From NCBI RefSeq assembly GCF_014898155.1, contig NZ_CP062938.1:930001-994000 (forward strand): a stretch of 64,000 nucleotides of DNA. The letters run 5' to 3'. Position 1 is the stretch's first letter. The number at the start of each line of letters is the position of its first letter. This DNA is from Bifidobacterium eulemuris. Lineage in GTDB: Bacteria > Actinomycetota > Actinomycetes > Actinomycetales > Bifidobacteriaceae. The position numbers and the translations under genes were made by a program. The notes under the pieces were generated by a model. That model had not been told where the DNA came from, did no database searches, and was given only the letters and a program-made list of their open reading frames with translations. Below, in pieces: positions 1 through 8,368 of this stretch.

Positions 1-241
1 TTTCGACGGCGCGCGTCAGATCGCCATCCTCGATGTCTTTGGCGTATACGCGGTAGGCGGCCTCGTTCGGCGCGTACGGGTCGCCTACCTTCAGTACCAG
101 TTCTTTGGCTCCGTAAAGGACGGGCGCCTGCCGCTCATCCCACTGCTGGATGTCGGCTGTGTCGGCTGCGGCCGCCGCGGGAGTGTACGTGGAAGCCAGC
201 ATCGCCGCCGTTACGATTGCGGCCATGACTTTCGCGCGCAT
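1..241 (-). CDS. Secreted protein, N-terminal part only
   Basis: The gene runs off the left edge, so only about 80 N-terminal residues are visible. They begin MRAKVMAAIVTAAMLAS, a short positive start followed by a hydrophobic stretch and an Ala-rich cleavage region (TPAAAAA), which is a Sec signal peptide. The exported part contains VGDPYAPNEAAYRVYAKD followed by IEDGDLT. That pattern resembles the start of DUF5011/HYR-type immunoglobulin-like repeats of Gram-positive surface proteins. The rest of the protein, including any sortase or membrane anchor, lies outside the window, so its function is not assignable. Confidence 0.6.
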   Translation of the reverse strand, partial: MRAKVMAAIVTAAMLASTYTPAAAAADTADIQQWDERQAPVLYGAKELVLKVGDPYAPNEAAYRVYAKDIEDGDLTRAVE

Positions 242-329
242 GCGGTCTCCTTGTGTTCGTCATATGGGCGAAAAGCCCTAAGCGTAACATCGCACCCAAG
301 AAAACCGACGTCACCCCGCGTCGCGCCTC

Positions 330-1235
330 TTATTTGACCGCCTGCGCGAATTCTTCCACCAGCGCCTCCATCCATGCGATGAGGTCATCGTATTCGGCCG
401 GCATCTGTTCGGTGATCTCGACGATCGGCACGTCAGCCTGTTCGGCGGACTGGACGATCTGGTCGGTGGTGGCGTTCGATTCCTGCGTGTTCACCACCAG
501 CATGGCGATGTCGCCACCGCTGAACGCGTCGATGAACTCCTTGAGGTCGGATGGGGTGGGTTCGCTGTCGTTGGCCGTGGCCTGCGCGTACCCGGTGGGA
601 GTGGCGTCGTTGAGTTGCAGGTCGTCAGCCAGATACGCGGCGACGGATTCGGTGGCGGCGTAGTTCAGACCGTCCGTCGTGGCGGCGGCCGTTTCGATCG
701 CCGATTCCAGATCGGCCTCACGCTCATGCCAAGCTTCGTTGAGTCGTTCGAACGTGGCCTGGTTTTCGGGGTCGGCTTCGATGTAGGCCGCGGTTATCGC
801 GTCCGCCGTGGCGGAACGGGCGTCCGCGGAGAACCACACATGCGGGTTGTCGCCGGAGGTTTTGCCGGCGGCCTCGGCGGCATCCACCAGCGTGGCCTGT
901 GTGGATTCGGCTGCCTTGACGGCCCAGGCGTCGTAGTCGGCGCCGTTGACCACGGCGACCTGCGCCGAAGCGAACCGCCCCACGTCCTGACTGGTCGGCT
1001 CGTAGTCGTGCGCCTCCACGCCGGTGTTGCTCATGATGGTGGTCACATCGACCAGATCGCCGCCGAGTTCGCTCGCCACCGAACCCCACTGGTTGATGGA
1101 GGCCACCACGGCGATTCCATCACCGTCGGCGCTCGTCGAGCCGCCTTCGTCCGAGCCGCAGGCCGCCAATGCCGCCATCATCGAAATCGCCGTCACGCCC
1201 GCCAGCGTCCGCTTCCACAGGTTCTCGCGCATCAT
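330..1235 (-). CDS. znuA: Zinc/manganese ABC transporter substrate-binding lipoprotein
   Basis: Cluster A-I metal-binding lipoprotein that would deliver Zn2+ (or Mn2+) to a membrane permease. The leader ends in MAALAAC, a lipobox with the lipidated Cys near residue 26. Two typical metal-ligand segments are visible: EAHDYEP near residue 76 and NPHVW near residue 131. The His-rich loop of many ZnuA proteins is absent. The start was placed at an ATG preceded by GGAGAGG at good spacing; an upstream in-frame ATG lies on the ribosome site itself. No permease or ATPase gene is adjacent, so those partners must be encoded elsewhere. Control by zinc is suggested by the Zur-type palindrome directly upstream and by the neighbouring zur gene. 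Zn rather than Mn specificity is inferred from this context. Confidence 0.85.
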   Translation of the reverse strand: MMRENLWKRTLAGVTAISMMAALAACGSDEGGSTSADGDGIAVVASINQWGSVASELGGDLVDVTTIMSNTGVEAHDYEPTSQDVGRFASAQVAVVNGADYDAWAVKAAESTQATLVDAAEAAGKTSGDNPHVWFSADARSATADAITAAYIEADPENQATFERLNEAWHEREADLESAIETAAATTDGLNYAATESVAAYLADDLQLNDATPTGYAQATANDSEPTPSDLKEFIDAFSGGDIAMLVVNTQESNATTDQIVQSAEQADVPIVEITEQMPAEYDDLIAWMEALVEEFAQAVK

Positions 1236-1250
1236 CTTCAACCTCTCCAT

Positions 1251-1279
1251 TTGTTAATGAGATTCATTTTCATTAACAA
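1251..1279. promoter_or_regulatory. Zur-type operator upstream of znuA
   Basis: A perfect inverted repeat, TTGTTAATGA, nine bases, TCATTAACAA, sits just before the znuA ribosome site. Within it, on the znuA strand, TGAAAATGAATCTCA resembles the 7-1-7 Fur/Zur box. With a Fur-family gene next door, zinc-dependent repression of znuA is the simplest reading. Confidence 0.7.
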
Positions 1280-1300
1280 CCATACAGTATCCCCGGATAC

Positions 1301-1335
1301 GAGAAAGCCGCCCGCGTGTCACGGGCGGCTTTCTC
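1301..1335 (-). terminator. Hairpin terminator after zur
   Basis: A 14-base perfect stem (GAGAAAGCCGCCCG with its complement) around a 7-base loop follows the zur stop codon and separates it from the znuA promoter. There is no long U tract. Confidence 0.75.
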
Positions 1336-1399
1336 ACATCCATACGGACTGCGGGCACGAATCGTCGTCATTCGTGAGAACGGGTCCGCAGCGACCTGG

Positions 1400-1786
1400 T
1401 CACTGACAGTCCGGGCAGAGCCCGAACACCTCCAGGGTGTGCGACTCCACGGTGAACCCATGGGTTGAGGCCACTTTGCGCAGCCAACTTTCGCTGGGCG
1501 GCTCAACCTCCACGGTTTTGCCGCACTTCTTGCACACCAGATGGTGGTGATGTCCGTCATCACCGCATAAGCGGAACAACTGTTGGCCATCCAACCGAAC
1601 GGTGTCGGCCACGCCTGCATCCGCCAAGGCGTTGAGTTGGCGGTATACGGTGGCGAGTCCGACCTTCAGTCCCCCATCCTCCAGCTTGCGGTGCAGCTCC
1701 TGCGCCGACATGAACTCGTCGCATTCCTGCAACGCCGCGTGGATGGCGTCCTTCTGCTTGGTATTGCGTTCCATACGCTCGACCAT
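1400..1786 (-). CDS. zur: Fur-family zinc uptake regulator
   Basis: Ferric-uptake-regulator family repressor of 128 residues from the chosen start. The N-terminal winged helix is seen in TKQKDAIHAALQE and LATVYRQLNALADAG. The metal and dimerisation part holds GHHHHLVCKKCG and a C-terminal CPDC, so both CxxC pairs of the structural zinc site are present. I chose the internal ATG (MVERMERN) because AAGGACCGAGG precedes it; a longer form would start 60 bases earlier. The Zur assignment over Fur or PerR rests on the adjacent zinc-binding lipoprotein gene with its palindromic operator. It lies just downstream of purK and may share readthrough. Confidence 0.82.
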   Translation of the reverse strand: MVERMERNTKQKDAIHAALQECDEFMSAQELHRKLEDGGLKVGLATVYRQLNALADAGVADTVRLDGQQLFRLCGDDGHHHHLVCKKCGKTVEVEPPSESWLRKVASTHGFTVESHTLEVFGLCPDCQ

Positions 1787-1851
1787 GAAACCTCGGTCCT
1801 TGTTCGTCGGCGGGCGGCCGGGCGCGACCGGCCCGGCGCCCGCCATCCTCG

Positions 1852-3009
1852 TTATCGCAGATCGTCCCAGCAGCCGGTGGCCTCAAGGGCCGCCACGGCC
1901 GCGGCGGTGTCGTCGGCGAGCACGGTGATATGGCCCATCTTGCGGTCGTGGCGGCTTTCCGCCTTGCCGTAATCATGCACGTTCCACTCCGGATGTTCGC
2001 AGATCAGCGCACGGGTCGGTTCGACGTGCTGGCCGAGCACGTTGACCATCACGGCCGGGCTCAGCAGCTTCGGCTGCGGCATGGGCCAGCCGGCGATGCC
2101 GCGCACATGCGCGTCGAACTGGTCGATGGAGCACGCCTCAATCGTGTAATGCCCCGAATTGTGGGGGCGCGGGGCGAGCTCGTTGACGATCACACGGCCG
2201 TCTTCGGTCACGAACAGCTCGATGGCGAGCGTGCCTGCGAGCGCGAAGCCATCCGCCAATCGCAGGGCCAGTTCATGGGCGGCCTGGGCCACATCCTCAC
2301 TCACTTCGGCTGGAGCGATGGTCATATGCAGAATGTTGTTGCGATGTTCGTTGCGCACGATGGGGAATGTGACGAAATCCTTGCCGTTGCCGGCCACAAG
2401 GATGCTCGCCTCGAACGCGAAATCGACAAAACCCTCGAGGATGCTCGGCGCGAAATCCTCAAAACCGCGTACCTCATCCAGATCGGCCGTCGAACGCAGC
2501 ACGGTCTGCCCATGGCCGTCGTAGCCGCCAGAGCGGGTTTTGAGCACCGCCGGATAGCCGATCTCGCCGAGCGCCGATTCGAGCTCGCCGATGGAGTTCA
2601 CCGCACGCCAAGGCGCGGTGTCGGTGCCGTGGTCGTTGATGAACTGTTTTTCGTTGACGCGGTCCTGCGTCACGCGCAGCAGGTCGGTGCCCTGCGGCGC
2701 GGCGGCCAGATGGCGCACCTCATCGATGGCGTCCGCGTTCACGTTCTCGAATTCGTAGGTGAGCACGTCGCAGCGTTCCGCCAGTTCGCGAATGGCGGCT
2801 GTGTCGTCGTAGGCGGCGGTCACCTGGAAATCGGCAACCTGCGCGGTCGGGCAGTTCTCCGTGGGGTCGAGCACGCCAACCTTGAATCCCATATAGCGGG
2901 CGCTTAGGGCCATCATGCGGCCAAGTTGGCCGCCACCGACGATGCCGATGGTGGAGCCGGGCATCAACGCGGACACGCGCCCTTTGGTTTCCTCAGACAA
3001 GCTGGGCAT
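1852..3009 (-). CDS. purK: 5-(carboxyamino)imidazole ribonucleotide synthase
   Basis: ATP-grasp enzyme of de novo purine synthesis. It carboxylates AIR with bicarbonate and ATP to N5-CAIR, the substrate of PurE. The N-terminal [12 protein letters not shown] nucleotide-fold motif, the ATP-grasp segment around [12 protein letters not shown], and [13 protein letters not shown] near the active site are all intact. Its length of 385 residues is normal. The start has GGAGG six bases upstream and overlaps the end of purE by 17 bases, so the two genes are translationally coupled. Confidence 0.95.
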   Translation of the reverse strand: MPSLSEETKGRVSALMPGSTIGIVGGGQLGRMMALSARYMGFKVGVLDPTENCPTAQVADFQVTAAYDDTAAIRELAERCDVLTYEFENVNADAIDEVRHLAAAPQGTDLLRVTQDRVNEKQFINDHGTDTAPWRAVNSIGELESALGEIGYPAVLKTRSGGYDGHGQTVLRSTADLDEVRGFEDFAPSILEGFVDFAFEASILVAGNGKDFVTFPIVRNEHRNNILHMTIAPAEVSEDVAQAAHELALRLADGFALAGTLAIELFVTEDGRVIVNELAPRPHNSGHYTIEACSIDQFDAHVRGIAGWPMPQPKLLSPAVMVNVLGQHVEPTRALICEHPEWNVHDYGKAESRHDRKMGHITVLADDTAAAVAALEATGCWDDLR

Positions 3010-3502
3010 TGGATTCCTCCACCTTGTCCTTCAATCCGTCGCGGTATTCCTGCAAGGCCTTGGCCAGACGCTCGTCGGTGGTCGACAGGATGCTCACCGC
3101 CAGCAGGCCGGCGTTGGTCGCGCCCGAATTGCCGACCGCGGTGGTGGCCACGGGGATGCCGCCCGGCATCTGCACGATGGACAGCAGCGAGTCCCAGCCG
3201 GAAAGCGCGTGGGAGCGCACCGGAACGCCGATCACCGGCAGCGTGGTCTGCGCGGCGACCATGCCGGGCAGATGGGCGGCCCCGCCGGCACCGGCGATGA
3301 TGACCTTGAATCCCTTGGCGCGGGCCTCATGCGCGAACTGCCCCATCAGTTCAGGCGTGCGGTGCGCGGAGATGACCTGCTTGTGATAGGGAACCTCGAA
3401 CTGGTCGAGCACGTCGCAGGCGCGTTTCATGGTCTCCCAGTCGCTGGACGAGCCCATGATCACCGCCACTTCGGGTGTGGTTGCATTGTCCGCCATTATC
3501 AT
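2993..3502 (-). CDS. purE: N5-CAIR mutase
   Basis: Class I PurE (169 residues) moves the carboxyl group of N5-CAIR to C4, giving CAIR. The signature [10 protein letters not shown], the HRTPE loop and [13 protein letters not shown] are present. It is the first gene of a purE-purK pair in the usual order. GGAGG stands just before the MIMADN start; the second ATG, three codons in, is an equally possible start. Confidence 0.95.
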   Translation of the reverse strand: MIMADNATTPEVAVIMGSSSDWETMKRACDVLDQFEVPYHKQVISAHRTPELMGQFAHEARAKGFKVIIAGAGGAAHLPGMVAAQTTLPVIGVPVRSHALSGWDSLLSIVQMPGGIPVATTAVGNSGATNAGLLAVSILSTTDERLAKALQEYRDGLKDKVEESNAQLV

Positions 3503-3610
3503 TTACCTCCGGTTATTGAGAATCCGACTCCACTGTACGCCGCGAGGGCGAAGAATCATAGCCCTTCCGCGGTTCCCGCATCCAGTTGGCACCGACAGTG
3601 CGAGAGCCAA

Positions 3611-4606
3611 TCAGTCCGCGATCGCGATGGCGACCTTGCCGAACACGTCGCCGTCGATGACCTTCCTGAACGCGGCGGGCGCGTCGGCGAGCGCATAGGT
3701 CGAATCGATCACGGGATGCAGGTCAGCATGCTCGACGAAACGCAGCAGGCGGGCGAAATCCTCACGAGAGCCCATGGTGTTGCCCTGCACGCGGATGTCC
3801 TGGAAGAACACGCGGGTGAGTTCCGCGCCGGGCTGGTCGCCGGTGGTGGCGCCGCAGATGGCGATGGTGCCGCCGGGACGCACCGATTTGACGGAATGGC
3901 TCCAGGTGGCCGCGCCCACCGATTCGATCACCGCGTCGACCTTTTTCGGCAGCCGCGCGCCGGCCTCGAACACGGCATCCGCGCCGAGCTCCAGCGCTTT
4001 GGCGCGCTTGGCCTCGTCGCGCGAGGTGACAAGCACCTCGAGTCCGGCCGCATGGGCGAGTTGGATGGCGGCGGTGGAGACGCCGCCGCCCGCGCCTTGG
4101 ACGAGGATCGTGTCGCCGGGCTTCACGTTCGCGGCGGTGAACACCAGCGAATAGGCGGTCAGCCAGCTGGTGCCGAGCGCGGCGGCCTCGACCATGCTCA
4201 GGTTCTTCGGCTTGGCGAATACGTTGGCGCTGGGCACCGAGGTTTTTTCGGCTATGGTGCCGGGATAGCATTCGGACAGGATGGTGCGGCGTTCGCCAGG
4301 TAGCACGCCGTTGCCGTCGTTGCCCACGAAGGTGTAGAGCACGACCTCATCGCCGGCTTTGAGGCCTTTGCGCACGGGGATGTCCTCGTCAAGGACGCCG
4401 GCCGCATCGGTGCCGAGGATCATCGGCGTCTGTGCGGCGGCAAGGCCCACACCTTTGAGACTCCATACGTCGTGATGGTTGACGGTGGCCGCCTTGACGG
4501 AGATGGTGGACCAGTACGGGCGGGGTTCGGGTTCGGGCTGCTCGCCCACTTCGAGCATGTCCAGCGGGTTGTCGTAGTCGACTCCTGACGCGTATACGGC
4601 CTTCAT
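3611..4606 (-). CDS. MDR-family zinc-type alcohol dehydrogenase or quinone oxidoreductase
   Basis: Medium-chain dehydrogenase/reductase of 331 residues. The GroES-like N-terminal half includes NHHDVWSLKG and ILGTDAAGVLDE. The Rossmann half begins at ILVQGAGGGVSTAAIQLA, the NAD(P)H motif. The usual catalytic Cys/His zinc ligands are not obvious, which favours a zinc-free, quinone-reductase-like enzyme. AAGGAG nine bases before the ATG sets the start. The gene is divergent from the DXS-like gene, and both face the same palindrome-bearing promoter region. The substrate is unknown. Confidence 0.75.
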   Translation of the reverse strand: MKAVYASGVDYDNPLDMLEVGEQPEPEPRPYWSTISVKAATVNHHDVWSLKGVGLAAAQTPMILGTDAAGVLDEDIPVRKGLKAGDEVVLYTFVGNDGNGVLPGERRTILSECYPGTIAEKTSVPSANVFAKPKNLSMVEAAALGTSWLTAYSLVFTAANVKPGDTILVQGAGGGVSTAAIQLAHAAGLEVLVTSRDEAKRAKALELGADAVFEAGARLPKKVDAVIESVGAATWSHSVKSVRPGGTIAICGATTGDQPGAELTRVFFQDIRVQGNTMGSREDFARLLRFVEHADLHPVIDSTYALADAPAAFRKVIDGDVFGKVAIAIAD

Positions 4607-4669
4607 TGTGCGCTCCTTGCGATCCGGGCCGGCCCCCATGGCCGTCCGTCTGACCATATTACGACCGGG

Positions 4670-4706
4670 GTCGCACGAGGTTCCATCACCCAGACGCCCG
4701 TGCGAC
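4670..4706. repeat. Spaced palindrome, copy 1
   Basis: GTCGCACG, 21 bases, CGTGCGAC. The arms are perfect, but the 21-base centre is unrelated to that of copy 2. It lies in the shared promoter region and looks like a pair of half-sites. Confidence 0.7.
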
Positions 4707-4801
4707 TTTCTCGCACATGATTCGAACAATCGAACATCACCCATTATGGCGGAATTCCAGGATTTCCGACGGTTTCATGTGCGTTTTCGAAGCGCGGGAG
4801 G

Positions 4802-4838
4802 GTCGCACGGACGCGATCGGACCGGCGGTTCGTGCGAC
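4802..4838. repeat. Spaced palindrome, copy 2
   Basis: The same arms as copy 1, GTCGCACG and CGTGCGAC, again separated by exactly 21 bases. It begins 132 bases after copy 1 and about 105 bases before the DXS-like start. Confidence 0.7.
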
Positions 4839-4943
4839 GGGACATTAGGAGATGTTGGGGGCATTCGCCCAAAACGCCTCTTTTCGACCACCCACGGTCA
4901 TATCATGCACTTTCGGCACAGCGAACGGAAAGGAGCCGAGGGT

Positions 4944-6902
4944 ATGAGTGGCGCATTATTGGGGACCATCACCAGCCCAGCCGACGTGAAGGCGCTTTCG
5001 GCCGACCAGCTGCCCCAATTATGTGCGGAAATCCGCCGGACGTTGCTTGACTATGGCAAGGCGCACGGCGGGCATATCGGTTCGAATCTCGGCATGGTCG
5101 AGGCGACGGTCGCCCTGCACCGCGTGTTCGACTCGCCCCGCGACCGCATCGTCTTCGACGTGTCGCACCAAAGCTATGTGCATAAGATGCTCACCGGACG
5201 CGCCGCCGCCTACCTCGACACGGAGCGTTACGACGAGGTGACGGGATTCACCAATCCGCTCGAAAGCGAGCATGACCATTTCGTGCTGGGACACACCGGC
5301 ACCTCCATCTCGCTGGCCTGCGGTCTGGCGAAAACGCGTGATATGGCGGAGCAGACGGCATCGGCCGCCGCAGGAGGGAACGGACTCCCCCCGATCGGCA
5401 ATGTGATCGCCGTGATCGGCGACGGTTCGCTCAGCTCCGGCATCGCCTTCGAGGGATTGAACAACGCGGCCGAGCAGGGCGGCAATCTGATCATCATCGT
5501 CAACGACAACGAGATGTCCATCGCGGGCGATTTCGGCGGCATGTACGGACCGCTGGCGCGTCTGCGCGCTTCGGGAGGCACCGCCCAACCCAACATCTTC
5601 CAAGCGTTCGGCTTGGACTACCGTTACGTCGAGGACGGCAACGACGTGGCCGCGCTGGTCGACGCCTTCGAGGGGGTCAGGGATATCGACCATCCCATCG
5701 TGCTGCATATCCATACGTTGAAGGGACTGGGATTGAATCCCGCGCCCACCGGGGATACCGCCGCCCCCCAACCTTCGACGTCGTCTCGCGAAGACGCGCC
5801 CTGGCATTCCGACCTGTGCGATCTGTCCGACCGCGACCTGCACGCGGGCCAGTGCGAGGCCTCGCACTGGCAGTCGCCGGACGCCGCGGCGGACCGCCCG
5901 GACGATCCCCGCAAGCATTACGGCAAACTCGCCATGGCCGTGCTGGAGGCACGTTTCGAACGCGAGCCGGGACTGGTGGTCATCTCCCCCGCCACCCCGG
6001 GCTCGAACGGCATCACCCACGCGTTCCGCGAGCGCGCGGGCCGGCATTACGTGGACACGGGCATCACCGAAAGCCATGCGGTGGCGTTCGCCTCCGGCAT
6101 CGCCAAAGCGGGCGGCGTTCCGGTATTGGCCACCACGGCGTCGTTCTTCCAGCGCGCCTACGATCAGCTGCAGCAGGAGCTGGCGTTGAACGGCACGCGC
6201 GTGACGCTGCTGGACTTCCTCGGCGGACTGTCCGGTTCCGACAACACGCATTCCGGAGCGTTCGACATCGCCATGTTCGCCAACATCCCGGGATTGACCT
6301 GTCTGGCACCCACCAGCGAGCGGGAGTTCCTCGACATGCTCGCATGGTCCACCGGTCCGGCGAGCACCGGCCCGGTGGTGATCCGCGTTCCCGGCGAGCC
6401 GATTCTCGCGGCCGAACGGGCGGGTTACTATCCACTGTTCGCGGCCGAAACCGACACGTCCGCCGCGGACGATTACACCGGCTATCGAATCACGCATGCC
6501 GGCGGCGACGTCGCGATTCTGGGCTTGGGCAACACGTATCCGCTGGCCGAGCAGGTCGCGGCCGCGCTGCGGGAGAGGCACGGCATCGACGCGACGGTGG
6601 TCAACCCGCGGCAGTGCTCGACGCTGGACACGCGCACGCTGGAAGGCCTGCGCGATGCCCATCGGTTGGTCGTCACGTTGGAGGACGGTCAGCTTGAGGG
6701 CGGTTGGGGTGAGAAGATCACCGCCTATTACGCGAATGCGGACTCGCGCACGCCCACACGCGCCGGAGATGTTACCGCGATGCGTGTGCTCAACTTCGGC
6801 GCGGCCAAGGAGTTCACCGACCGCGTGCCGCTGGCGGAGCTCGACGCCCGCTATGGTCTGACCGAAGACAATATCGTCGCGGCCGTGCTCGCCGCGCTCT
6901 GA
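4944..6902 (+). CDS. dxs: 1-deoxy-D-xylulose-5-phosphate synthase-like thiamine enzyme
   Basis: Thiamine-diphosphate enzyme of the DXS/transketolase group, 652 residues. The order is the DXS one: N-terminal part with GGHIGSNLG and DVSHQSYVHKMLTGR, the ThDP/Mg motif GDGSLSSG...NDNEMSI, a pyrimidine-binding domain (TGITESHAVAFASG), and a C-terminal transketolase domain with LEDGQLEGGWG. DXS makes 1-deoxyxylulose 5-phosphate from pyruvate and glyceraldehyde 3-phosphate, the first step of the MEP isoprenoid route. The motifs diverge from textbook DXS (GHIGSNLG for GHLGPNLG), and a low-complexity linker around residues 265-320 joins the two halves. A related but different carboligase is therefore possible. 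The start at MSGALLG follows AAGGAGCCGAGGG. Confidence 0.7.
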   Translation: MSGALLGTITSPADVKALSADQLPQLCAEIRRTLLDYGKAHGGHIGSNLGMVEATVALHRVFDSPRDRIVFDVSHQSYVHKMLTGRAAAYLDTERYDEVTGFTNPLESEHDHFVLGHTGTSISLACGLAKTRDMAEQTASAAAGGNGLPPIGNVIAVIGDGSLSSGIAFEGLNNAAEQGGNLIIIVNDNEMSIAGDFGGMYGPLARLRASGGTAQPNIFQAFGLDYRYVEDGNDVAALVDAFEGVRDIDHPIVLHIHTLKGLGLNPAPTGDTAAPQPSTSSREDAPWHSDLCDLSDRDLHAGQCEASHWQSPDAAADRPDDPRKHYGKLAMAVLEARFEREPGLVVISPATPGSNGITHAFRERAGRHYVDTGITESHAVAFASGIAKAGGVPVLATTASFFQRAYDQLQQELALNGTRVTLLDFLGGLSGSDNTHSGAFDIAMFANIPGLTCLAPTSEREFLDMLAWSTGPASTGPVVIRVPGEPILAAERAGYYPLFAAETDTSAADDYTGYRITHAGGDVAILGLGNTYPLAEQVAAALRERHGIDATVVNPRQCSTLDTRTLEGLRDAHRLVVTLEDGQLEGGWGEKITAYYANADSRTPTRAGDVTAMRVLNFGAAKEFTDRVPLAELDARYGLTEDNIVAAVLAAL

Positions 6903-6918
6903 AGGGTGCGACCGCGCG

Positions 6919-8367
6919 TCACTCGCTGTTTTTGATGGCATCCAATGCTGGGATGCGCACGGCCTTGTTGGCCGGGCCGAATCCCGCGATCACACCGACC
7001 AGCATCGAGAACAGCACCGCCGCGAGGAACAGCCACCATGGGATCACCGACACGCGGGTCACATCCTCGCCGCCGACGATCGCATGCCACAGATTGTCGG
7101 GAGTCGGCCCGCCCAATGCGAAGATGTTGATACCCCATGAGACCAGTCCGGAGATCACGCAGCCGACCAGGCCTCCGAACAAGCCGATCGCGCCGGCCTC
7201 GCCGAGGAACATCACGCGGATGTCGCGCACATAGCAGCCGAGCGCCTTCATGATGCCGATCTCACGCGTGCGTTCGGCCACCGACATGATCATCGTGTTC
7301 GCGATGCCGATCGCGGCCACGAAAAACGCCACCGCGCCGATGCCGCCCAGCGCCAACTGGATGCCGCGCGACTGCTCCTCGATGCTTTTGCGTATCTCCT
7401 CGTATGATGAGGTGTTGAAACCCATCGCCTTGATCTGCGCCTCCACTTCGGGCACGTCGGACAGGTCGGCGGTTTTGACCAGCACCTGGTTGTAAGTCGT
7501 GGATTTCTCCGCGCTCGACGGGTCGATCTTGGCCGTCAGTTTTTTGAGATCGTCGAGACTCATGATGATGCCGGACGAGGTGGTGTATCCCTTGTTGTAA
7601 TCCTCCTTGAGCACGCCCACCGGAGTGTATTCGACGGTTTGCGTGGCCGATGCGCCGGATGAGCCGCCCGTCGCGCCGCCGCCCATACCGTTCATAGTGC
7701 CGCTCATGCCGCCGTCGTAGTCCACGCCGGTGGTGAGCTGGAGTGTGGTCGTCAGCGGGTCGAAGAAGGGGTCGTCGCCCTCGTTCTCCTGGCAGCCGTT
7801 CTCGTCGCATATGTATTCGCCCGGACGGCTGCGCATGTTGTTCATTTCGGAGGCGAAGCGGTCGATGAAATCGTAGGCGGTGTATTCGCCCACCAGCACT
7901 TCTCCGGATTTCAGCGGCGCGCGCCCGTCGAGCAGTTCGTAGCCCATCTGGTCGAGCTGGGTGGTGTCGATGCCCATCACGGAGATGTACTGCTGCGTAT
8001 AGCGTCCGCCCGCGCCGGCGGAGGCGCTGGCGCTGTAGAAGAAGTCCGCCATCGGCGTCGCGCCGGAGACGCCGGCGATGGATCGGAAGGACTCCACGGC
8101 CTCATCGTCGAGTTTGGCGGACTCCCCCGTCCCGCCCGAATCGGATGAACCGCCTGACGAGCCGCCGCCGGCGTATACGGTGATGATGCTCAGGTCGCCC
8201 ATGGATTCGAGCATCCGCTCGTTCTGCTCGTTGATGCCTTGGCCGATGGAGACCATCAGCACGATCGAACAGCAGCCGACGACCACGCCGAGCACGGTGA
8301 GGATGGTGCGCGATTTGCGGCGGAAGAGATTCTGCCGGCACAGGCGCAGGATGTCGCCGAACCGCAT
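6919..8367 (-). CDS. MacB-type ABC transporter permease
   Basis: FtsX/MacB-family permease of 482 residues. One N-terminal membrane segment (RTILTVLGVVVGCCSIVLM) is followed by a large extracytoplasmic domain, then three C-terminal segments in the FtsX fold (GIGAVAFFVAAIGIANTMIM onward). The outer domain carries Gly/Ser-rich stretches (AGGGSSGGSSDSGGTG and GGGATGGSSG) and two Cys near a CDENGCQ segment. The start lies one base after the stop of the preceding gene, with GGAG before it, so translation is coupled. With the upstream ATPase it forms a three-gene export or mechanotransmission system of unknown cargo. Confidence 0.85.
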   Translation of the reverse strand: MRFGDILRLCRQNLFRRKSRTILTVLGVVVGCCSIVLMVSIGQGINEQNERMLESMGDLSIITVYAGGGSSGGSSDSGGTGESAKLDDEAVESFRSIAGVSGATPMADFFYSASASAGAGGRYTQQYISVMGIDTTQLDQMGYELLDGRAPLKSGEVLVGEYTAYDFIDRFASEMNNMRSRPGEYICDENGCQENEGDDPFFDPLTTTLQLTTGVDYDGGMSGTMNGMGGGATGGSSGASATQTVEYTPVGVLKEDYNKGYTTSSGIIMSLDDLKKLTAKIDPSSAEKSTTYNQVLVKTADLSDVPEVEAQIKAMGFNTSSYEEIRKSIEEQSRGIQLALGGIGAVAFFVAAIGIANTMIMSVAERTREIGIMKALGCYVRDIRVMFLGEAGAIGLFGGLVGCVISGLVSWGINIFALGGPTPDNLWHAIVGGEDVTRVSVIPWWLFLAAVLFSMLVGVIAGFGPANKAVRIPALDAIKNSE

Positions 8368-8368
8368 G

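Larger units (their letters stand above)
4607..4943. other. Divergent promoter region with no gene
   Basis: This 337-base spacer lies between the MDR oxidoreductase (leftward) and the DXS-like gene (rightward). I see no credible small gene. It holds the two spaced palindromes listed separately, and the AAGGAG ribosome sites of both flanking genes lie at its ends. Confidence 0.7.

Noticed and set aside
5019..6941. A 640-codon open frame opposite the DXS-like gene
   Set aside because: Arg/Gly/His-rich shadow without motifs; the + strand holds a complete thiamine enzyme.
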